From: a virus | Reading direction: 5' to 3' (one strand) | Length of the DNA stretch: 25,320 nt | Virus record (IMG/VR): IMGVR_UViG_3300044703_000040 | Coordinates: 1-25,320 of that record | Shown here: positions 20,292 through 25,320 of the stretch, one piece after another | Numbering within the stretch: position 1 is the stretch's first letter | Layout of the letters: each line of letters begins with the position of its first letter | Made by a program: the position numbers and the translations under genes | Notes under the pieces: model-generated | What the model was told of the DNA's origin: nothing | Databases searched by the model: none | Seen by the model: the letters and a program-made list of their open reading frames with translations, nothing else

Positions 20292-21728
20292 TTAGACCTC
20301 CGCGTCCCACTCCAGGGTGAGGACTGCCGCGGCGGCGGGAGCGACCGCGAAGACGACGGTGATGTTGGTGGCGTCCGCGGTCACATAGTGCTTCTCCGCT
20401 GCTGCGGCTGAGCCCGGTGTCACTCGCACCGACCGGGGCCTCTCCGACAGGCCGTGCGGCCAAGAGACCGTCTCCGCGACCCCATCGCCAGTGAAGGTCT
20501 GGCGTCCGGCGTCAGAGGTGGCGTAGTACACGCCGGCGTGGGTGATGAACCGGTTGTCCTTGACCGTGTAGATGTCGCCGGCCGAGCGGTCCAGGCCCAC
20601 GTGCAGCCGGTTCATGTTGCGGCCGACGTTGCCGGTCGCAACGAGGTTCTTCACGAACCCCGTGCCGCCGGCTCCCAACACCTTCTCGAAGAGGGCCCGG
20701 TACCCGGCTTGGGACGCGTAGTCGTAGACGTTGTTGCCGATGAAGTTGACGTTGCGCACCGTCGGGCCCGACGCCGGGTTGGGGTTGGCGACGTTGAACT
20801 TCAACACCGAGTGGGTGTCGTCGTCGAAGGCCAGGTTGTAGAAGGAGTTGCCGATGACCCCGACGTTCTCGATCATCGAGTTGCCTGCGTTGCAGTGCAA
20901 CTCGATGTGCGGTCCGCGCACTCCCTCGATGGTGTTCCCAACGATCAGGATGTTGTACATCGCTGACCCGGAGCCGGTTTGCTCGACGTAGATGTCACGA
21001 CCCGTGGTGGCCGGCAGCTGGCCGTTGGCCCCGGTCCACATGTGACAGCCCTCGATCTTGAACGGACCGGCCTTGACGTGCACCTGAGCCGTCAGGCCCT
21101 CGCGGATCTGTGAGCGAAACACCTTGTTGTCTGCGCCGCTGTTCAGCAGCACCACACCCTGGGTGTTCTGTCCGAGGATGCAGAGGTCCACGTGGCTGTT
21201 CTGACCGGCCAGCTCCACCGCCCGTGACGCGCCGCGCCACACCTGGCACCACTGGATGTAGTTGCGCCGGCCGAACGTCTTCACCGCCGCGGTCGCCAGG
21301 TTCGCGCCGTCCACGACCAGACCCCACATCGAGGCCCCGGTCTGCCCGGACACGCTGGAGGCGGAGTCCGACCCCAGCCGCACCACCGAGGCCATCGCCC
21401 CGGTCGCCCGGATGATCGACCCGCGGGCCGGCGGACCGGTCACCACCGAGTAGTCGATCCCGGTGCCCCGCAGCAGCACCCCACCGGGCACCACGATCTC
21501 CGAGGAGACCAGGTACGCCCCAGGCGGGAAGAACACCTCCCCACCAGTCCCCGCGACCGCCGCGATCGCGGCGTTCACCGCGGCCGTGTCGTCCGCTACA
21601 CCGTTGCCCAGGGCGCCGTGGGATCGGACGTTCACGCTTCCGGTCGTACGGACATCGAAGGCCGTCAGGGCAGCGTTGAGCGCGACGTCCCAGCCGGCCG
21701 ACCCCGTCACCGGCAGCTCGAGCGGCAC
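20292..21728 (-). CDS. right-handed beta-helix (pectate-lyase-like) surface protein
   Basis: 478 aa from GTG 21728, 4 nt after the previous stop. The motif SHGALGNGVADDTAAVNAAI, then GGEVFFPPGAYLVSSEIVVP and GVLLRGTG (about residues 35-90), is the signature of Pectate_lyase_3/tailspike helices. It is followed by coil repeats rich in Asn and aliphatics to about 415 (NYIQWCQVWRG, NSHVDLCILGQN, NILIVGNTIEG, NVGVIGNSFYN, NVNFIGNNVYD, NLVATGNVGRN). A C-terminal small sandwich (TFTGDGVAETVSWPHGLSER ... ITVVFAVAPAAAAVLTLEW) resembles fibre tips. It probably binds or cleaves host surface glycans. Catalytic residues cannot be assigned from sequence alone. The setting inside the head module is unusual. 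Confidence 0.88.
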   Translation of the reverse strand: MPLELPVTGSAGWDVALNAALTAFDVRTTGSVNVRSHGALGNGVADDTAAVNAAIAAVAGTGGEVFFPPGAYLVSSEIVVPGGVLLRGTGIDYSVVTGPPARGSIIRATGAMASVVRLGSDSASSVSGQTGASMWGLVVDGANLATAAVKTFGRRNYIQWCQVWRGASRAVELAGQNSHVDLCILGQNTQGVVLLNSGADNKVFRSQIREGLTAQVHVKAGPFKIEGCHMWTGANGQLPATTGRDIYVEQTGSGSAMYNILIVGNTIEGVRGPHIELHCNAGNSMIENVGVIGNSFYNLAFDDDTHSVLKFNVANPNPASGPTVRNVNFIGNNVYDYASQAGYRALFEKVLGAGGTGFVKNLVATGNVGRNMNRLHVGLDRSAGDIYTVKDNRFITHAGVYYATSDAGRQTFTGDGVAETVSWPHGLSERPRSVRVTPGSAAAAEKHYVTADATNITVVFAVAPAAAAVLTLEWDAEV

Positions 21729-21732
21729 CGGA

Positions 21733-22170
21733 CTACGCCGTCGAGACGGTCAGCAGACCCGAGGCATTCAGTTGCAGCGTGAACGTTCCGGCGGACGAGG
21801 ACTCGTCCACCCCGAAGTCCCACACGCACAGGATCGGCGACGTCGCCGCGGTGCCGGTGTCGATGTAGAACACCGCCTTGCGGGCAGTGATCGTCGACCC
21901 TGACCACGACGGGTCGACGGCGGCGTCGAGCGCCGTGGTGTTGGTGCCCGCGGTGTAGGTCACCGTCTTCGTCGCCAACGTCGCACCACCGGCCGTGTAG
22001 CCGGTGCCGGTCACCTCGTTCGTCACGTCGGACTTGTACTTGTGAGTGTCCTGGTCGTACGCGTAGGCGCTCGTGGTGAGCAGCACCTTCACTGTCGCCG
22101 TGTCGAAGTCGACCTCGGCGTTCGCCAGGGCCTCCCCGAGCTTTCCGGGGACGGAGGCGGTAACAGCCAT
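21733..22170 (-). CDS. 145-aa putative head decoration or fibre-base protein
   Basis: ATG 22170 with GGGAGGG upstream, 3 nt after the LuxR stop. It is strand-rich: VPGKLGEALANAEVDFDTAT, VKVLLTTSAYAYDQDTHKY, EVTGTGYTAGGATLATKTVT, SGSTITARKAVFYIDTGTAA, ILCVWDFGVDESSSAGTFTL. This resembles a family of about 130-150-aa phage proteins often found near head or fibre genes, whose role is not settled. Lying before the beta-helix and lectin genes, it may anchor them to the capsid. That is inference. Confidence 0.8.
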   Translation of the reverse strand: MAVTASVPGKLGEALANAEVDFDTATVKVLLTTSAYAYDQDTHKYKSDVTNEVTGTGYTAGGATLATKTVTYTAGTNTTALDAAVDPSWSGSTITARKAVFYIDTGTAATSPILCVWDFGVDESSSAGTFTLQLNASGLLTVSTA

Positions 22171-22173
22171 GTC

Positions 22174-22581
22174 TCAGCCCTCCCGGGCACTCAAAGGAAG
22201 ATCGACCCCGCGGCGGCGGGCCTCGGTCAGCACCACCGCCGCCGGTGAGCTCACCAGCCCCATCCGGCGGCCGACGTGGCGCAGCGTCAGGCGGACGTTC
22301 GAGACCGGCACGTCGAGGCGCTGCGCCACCTGCGCCTGCGAACTGCCCGCCGCCAATGCCCGCAGCACCGCCACCTCGTGACCGGTCAGGTCCAGGCGCT
22401 GCGCCGGCGTGCGGTCGAACGTCGGGGGGACGTCGAGCACCGCCGCCAGCTCCGCCAGCCACAGCGGCCAGTCCGCCGGTGCAGCCACCGCCGCACGGGA
22501 CACCATGCGCACCGCCTCGGCGTTGGCCTGGCGCAGCGCCGTTAACGTGGAGAGCAGCGACTCCGCCAGCTCACACACCAC
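22174..22581 (-). CDS. LuxR/GerE-type HTH protein in the head module
   Basis: 135 aa from GTG 22581 (GTG 22578 also possible), with a G-rich but weak ribosome site. Residues about 63-125 match the GerE HTH: DLTGHEVAVLRALAAGSSQA, then QVAQRLDVPVSNVRLTLRHV, then GRRMGLVSSPAAVVLTEARR. The SNVRLTLRHVGRRMG stretch is the recognition helix and what follows. The N-terminal half is a short helical part (LSTLTALRQANAEAVRMVSR) with no response-regulator receiver or autoinducer-binding domain. It lies just past a terminator hairpin, leading the decoration/beta-helix/lectin block, so it may control those genes or late transcription. Confidence 0.83.
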   Translation of the reverse strand: MVCELAESLLSTLTALRQANAEAVRMVSRAAVAAPADWPLWLAELAAVLDVPPTFDRTPAQRLDLTGHEVAVLRALAAGSSQAQVAQRLDVPVSNVRLTLRHVGRRMGLVSSPAAVVLTEARRRGVDLPLSAREG

Positions 22582-22603
22582 TGGCCCCCCGGGCTAGGTG
22601 AAA

Positions 22604-22643
22604 CCCCAGCCCCGCCAGAACGGGGGCTGCGACGGGGCTGGGG
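22604..22643 (-). terminator. hairpin terminator after the capsid genes
   Basis: Arms CCCCAGCCCCG (22604-22614) and CGGGGCTGGGG (22633-22643) give an 11-bp perfect stem with an 18-nt loop. On the minus strand it is followed by TTTCACC. It lies between the 114-aa gene (stop 22650) and the LuxR-type gene, so it should reduce transcription past the capsid. No promoter is visible in the 22 bp before the next gene. Confidence 0.75.
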
Positions 22644-22649
22644 GCCTGG

Positions 22650-22994
22650 TCAGTCCTTGTGCAGGGAATTGACGACGCTCTCGGCCTTCTTCTCCGCCGC
22701 CGCTGCGACCTTGTCGTGCTCGGCCTTGAGCTTGTCGATCGCGGCGTCAGAGGTGTCACCCTCATCCGTCGCGGCCAACCCGAGCTCCGCCCGCTTCTCC
22801 GCGTCCACGGCGGACACCGCCTGCTGGGCGAACTGCGTCTTGGCTGCTGCTACCGCAGCGTCCTTGTCGCCGATGATCTCCGGGTTGTGCTGGTCCGGGG
22901 AACCGTCGGGCTTGAGAGAGAGCATCGCCACGCGGTCGTGGTCACCCTCGTTCGCCACCGGGTTGACCGGCTTCTCTTCCTTCGTCGCTGCCAT
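22650..22994 (-). CDS. 114-aa protein downstream of capsid, unknown
   Basis: ATG 22994 with AAAGGGG upstream, 37 bp past the capsid stop. It is highly charged and helical (AAVAAAKTQFAQQAVSAVDA, EKRAELGLAATDEGDTSDAA, IDKLKAEHDKVAAAAEKKAE), with an N-terminal KPVNPVANEGDHDRVAMLSL. No family is recognised. Position and abundance (before the terminator) suggest a capsid-associated or scaffold-like role. Its transcript would be as abundant as the capsid's. Confidence 0.78.
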   Translation of the reverse strand: MAATKEEKPVNPVANEGDHDRVAMLSLKPDGSPDQHNPEIIGDKDAAVAAAKTQFAQQAVSAVDAEKRAELGLAATDEGDTSDAAIDKLKAEHDKVAAAAEKKAESVVNSLHKD

Positions 22995-23031
22995 GCGTAC
23001 TGCCCCTTTCAGGGTGTGGTGAGAGCCGGGC

Positions 23032-24294
23032 TTACAGCTGGGCGAGGGCCTTGTAGGCGTTCGCGTCCTGCACCAGGCCGTCGGCCCGGTCGAATGCGAT
23101 GAACCCGACCTGTCCAAATTCGGCGAACCGCTCGTCGAGTCGGATCAGCTCGAAGGCCTTGACCAGGCGGATGACGTACCCGGCTTCGAAGTCGCCGTAC
23201 AGCACCGACTTGACCCCGGTCGCGGGGACGGCCATGTCCTGGTTGACGACGTAGGGGGAACCGGCGAGCAGGTTCGGCATGTCGGCCGAGGTCGACACCT
23301 GGAACAGGTACTCGCCGGTGCCTGCGGCCTTCAGCTTCCGCACACCCTTCAGCGCGGTGTCGGAGAGCATGAACTTGGAGCGCTCGTTGCGGTAGGCCGG
23401 GTCGACCGAGTGCTGAAGGTCGATCAGCTCGTCCGCGGTGATCGCCGTGGCGCTGGCGGCAGTCACGCCGGTGGTCGCGCCGGTGACAATGCCCTGCGGC
23501 TGCGCCGTTCCGGTGCCGGTCGTGAAGTGCTGGTTGTGGATGCGCCCGAGCCGCTCGGCGAACTTGCGGCGCAGGAACCCCTCCGCGTCGAGCCAGTCCA
23601 CGTCCTGGAGGAACTCCAGCGAGACCCGGACGAGCTTGGAGGTGTACTTGTACGCCCCGAGCTGTGCCGTGCCCAGCGTGAGGTCCTGCTCCGTGGCGGC
23701 CGTGTTCTCCGCCAGCAGCGCACCCACGTTGCCGGTGTCGTCGTTGGTGGGCCACGGCAGCGGCGCCCCGGTGGAGGTGTTCAGCACCTGCGCGACCTGC
23801 TGCACGGCCCCGTAGGCCTTCATCCGCTCGACGATCTGCTGGCGGAAGCCCTCGGGCACGAGGTAACCACCGGCGGTGGTGGTGCCGATGCCCTGCGCGG
23901 CGCGGATCTCCTTGGGGTCGCTCTTGACGAACCCTGAGCGCAACGCGGCTCGCTGCTCGCGGTCCAGCTCGGTCATCCCGTTCTGGACGAAGATCTTGAA
24001 CGCCTCGGCGTATATCTCGGCCTCGGACCGGTTGTCCGGGTCGTCGCCGCCGCCGGGCGCGGGGCTGACGACACCGGTCCGGTCGACCCGATCGTTCTCC
24101 TCGCCCCGCTTGGCGTGCCGCTTGCGCAGCTCGATCTCCGCGTCGGTGTCGTCGAACGCCTTCTCCAGGCGCTCGTAGGTCTGCCGCTCCTCGGCGGAGA
24201 GGGGTCGGCCGGCGGCCTCGGCGGAGTCGATGAGCTCCGTCATCTGGCTCCAGGTGTTGTTCCGCTGCTCGACGAGCTGCGTGGTGGTGGGCAT
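23032..24294 (-). CDS. HK97-type major capsid protein with delta-domain
   Basis: 420 aa from ATG 24294 with AAAGGA at the right spacing; an in-frame ATG 24300 has no spacing and ATG 24324 lies before the ribosome site. Residues about 1-75 are a coiled-coil delta-domain scaffold (QLVEQRNNTWSQMTELIDSA ... YERLEKAFDDTDAEIELRKR). The coat begins near residue 130 (GTTTAGGYLVPEGFRQQIVE) and has the usual HK97 pattern: TSKLVRVSLEFLQDVDWLDA, FAERLGRIHNQHFTTGTGTA, QPQGIVTGATTG, and YGDFEAGYVIRLVKAFELIR. The upstream ClpP-like protease should cut off the delta-domain. High expression is supported by the terminator soon after. Confidence 0.97.
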   Translation of the reverse strand: MPTTTQLVEQRNNTWSQMTELIDSAEAAGRPLSAEERQTYERLEKAFDDTDAEIELRKRHAKRGEENDRVDRTGVVSPAPGGGDDPDNRSEAEIYAEAFKIFVQNGMTELDREQRAALRSGFVKSDPKEIRAAQGIGTTTAGGYLVPEGFRQQIVERMKAYGAVQQVAQVLNTSTGAPLPWPTNDDTGNVGALLAENTAATEQDLTLGTAQLGAYKYTSKLVRVSLEFLQDVDWLDAEGFLRRKFAERLGRIHNQHFTTGTGTAQPQGIVTGATTGVTAASATAITADELIDLQHSVDPAYRNERSKFMLSDTALKGVRKLKAAGTGEYLFQVSTSADMPNLLAGSPYVVNQDMAVPATGVKSVLYGDFEAGYVIRLVKAFELIRLDERFAEFGQVGFIAFDRADGLVQDANAYKALAQL

Positions 24295-24369
24295 GCGCAT
24301 TCCTTTCGTGAGCATGCGGATCACCCGCGCAGGACAGTCCCGGCGGGAGGTTTGGTGGGTGGATCTAAA

Positions 24370-25152
24370 TCAGGTGACGCGAGCGCGGCGCGCGCGCAGG
24401 CGGTGCCGGTAGGGCAGGGTGTCGCCCTCGAGGTCCTCGTCCGAGGCGGCGGGCAGCGGGACGGCGCTCGGCGCGGGCGCCTTCTCGCGGCCGGCGTAGG
24501 TGAACACCGACAGGTCGAACTTGTTCTCCGCCTTCGACTGGGCGTCCTCCACCCGGTCGGCCAGGCCGGCGGCTACCGCCTCGTCCGCGGAGTACCACGT
24601 CTCAGCGAGCATGTGCGCTCGCCAGTCAGCGGTGCTTCCGCCGGCCTTCTCGGCGTACACCGAAGCGATGTTGTCGCTGAGGTGATCCAGGCGCCCAGCC
24701 AGGTCGCGCATGTCCTCGGCGTTGCCGATGCAGATGCCCCACGCGTCGTGGATCATCATCTCCGAGTTGCGGCCCATGACCACCTCGTTCGCAGCCATCG
24801 CAATGAACGACGCCGCGGAGGCCGCCAGGCCGTCGACGATGGCAGTGACCTTGACGGGGTGGTTGCGCAGCGCGTTGAGGATCGCGATGCCCTCGAACAC
24901 CTCGCCGCCGGGGGAGTTGATGTGCAGGTGCAGGTCCGTCACGTCGTCGCCGAGACCGTCCAGCGCCTCCGCGAACTCCTTCGCCGACACGCCCCAGTCC
25001 CCGCCCCACGAGTCGATCGGATCGTACAGACGCATCGTCGCGACACCGTCGTCGACCCCGCTCGGCGCGATCGACGCCTTGATCGGCTCGCGGCCCGTCT
25101 CCGGCCGGATGCGGCCGTGGAACCGGTAGCGCAGGTCAGGTTGGCGCGTCAT
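24370..25152 (-). CDS. head maturation protease, ClpP-like
   Basis: 260 aa from ATG 25152, overlapping the portal stop (ATGA). The ClpP/S14-like core runs from about residue 38 to 200: LHLHINSPGGEVFEGIAILN, VDGLAASAASFIAMAANEVV and SEMMIHDAWGICIGNAEDM. The expected nucleophile is S112 (GLAAS) and the His is H135 (MMIHDA). The stretch AETWYSADEAVAAGLADRVE is a family signature. It processes the capsid delta-domain during prohead maturation. The C-terminal Ala/Pro-rich tail (about 210-260) may bind the prohead. Confidence 0.95.
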   Translation of the reverse strand: MTRQPDLRYRFHGRIRPETGREPIKASIAPSGVDDGVATMRLYDPIDSWGGDWGVSAKEFAEALDGLGDDVTDLHLHINSPGGEVFEGIAILNALRNHPVKVTAIVDGLAASAASFIAMAANEVVMGRNSEMMIHDAWGICIGNAEDMRDLAGRLDHLSDNIASVYAEKAGGSTADWRAHMLAETWYSADEAVAAGLADRVEDAQSKAENKFDLSVFTYAGREKAPAPSAVPLPAASDEDLEGDTLPYRHRLRARRARVT

Positions 25153-25320
25153 GCCGTCAGCTCCTCGAACTGGTCCTGCTCGTCGGTGGACCCCTCCTCG
25201 ACACTGCCCAGAGCGCCCATGTTCAGAGGCCGATACCGCTGGTTGCCGCCCTCGACCGGAGCCCGGTCCTCGAGCTCGCGAATGTCGTTGGTGGAGTACA
25301 CCCCGAGCTCCCACATCTGC
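25149..25320 (-). CDS. portal protein, C-terminal end (partial)
   Basis: The frame entering from the window edge ends at TGA 25149, overlapping the protease ATG. The visible end reads QMWELGVYSTNDIRELEDRA, PVEGGNQRYRPLNMGALGSV, EEGSTDEQDQFEELTA. The GVYSxNDIRxLEx(2)PVEGG...PLNM pattern is typical of HK97-type portal C-termini, and gene order (portal, protease, capsid) supports it. The portal ring is the DNA-packaging channel and connects to the connector protein. Confidence 0.87.
   Translation of the reverse strand, partial: QMWELGVYSTNDIRELEDRAPVEGGNQRYRPLNMGALGSVEEGSTDEQDQFEELTA

Noticed and set aside
1-25320. A CRISPR array, insertion sequence or known multi-gene defence system
   Set aside because: No regularly spaced repeats, transposase or defence-nuclease/ATPase modules were seen. 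The only recombinase is the phage integrase.

Overview
The window is a contiguous piece of a GC-rich temperate siphovirus genome (HK97-type head, long tail) whose host is most likely an actinobacterium. The support is the very high GC3, frequent GTG starts, chains of 4-bp GTGA/ATGA stop-start overlaps, the relatedness of the tail, lysis and DUF4352 proteins to actinophage families, and an attP core derived from the 3' half of a CAU-anticodon tRNA. The host genus cannot be named from the sequence. No complete tRNA, rRNA, IS element or CRISPR array is present. LEFT ARM (1-2873, minus): early lytic operon, read right to left. It runs Cro-like HTH protein, excisionase-like wHTH protein, a 53-aa basic protein, four small proteins of unknown function, a YqaJ-family exonuclease, and the first codons of what is probably a RecT annealing protein. 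Seven of the eight junctions are 4-bp overlaps. IMMUNITY REGION (2873-4599): a 203-bp divergent control region carries six copies of GTTTCC/GGAAAC. Both flanking regulators appear to be made from leaderless transcripts. Rightward lie an HTH repressor candidate, a two-TM protein and a DUF4352 surface protein, together a lysogeny/exclusion cassette. INTEGRATION MODULE (4606-6300): a tyrosine integrase (minus), coupled to a zinc-ribbon protein upstream, and then attP. The tRNA-derived core (6151-6195) is flanked on both sides by paired arm-type repeats with the same 12-bp phasing. Intact attP between integrase and lysis genes means the contig represents the circular or virion form, not an integrated prophage. 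6302-6889: three small genes of unknown function, then a strong hairpin terminator. LATE OPERON (7009-25320, minus, read right to left): portal C-terminus, ClpP-like head protease, HK97 capsid, a 114-aa protein, terminator, LuxR-type HTH protein, a three-gene accessory block (145-aa putative decoration protein, beta-helix protein, lectin-like repeat protein), head-tail connector, tail terminator, 85-aa protein, major tail protein, gp10-like protein, tail chaperones joined by a -1 frameshift, tape measure, one 785-aa tail-tip protein with a LamG-like domain, a zinc-ribbon protein, a small tail-fibre-like protein, two membrane proteins, an M15 peptidase endolysin, a Cys-rich protein, a holin and a DUF1508 protein. 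The most unusual parts are the LuxR/decoration/beta-helix/lectin block inside the head module, the symmetric leaderless immunity switch, and the well-resolved attP.
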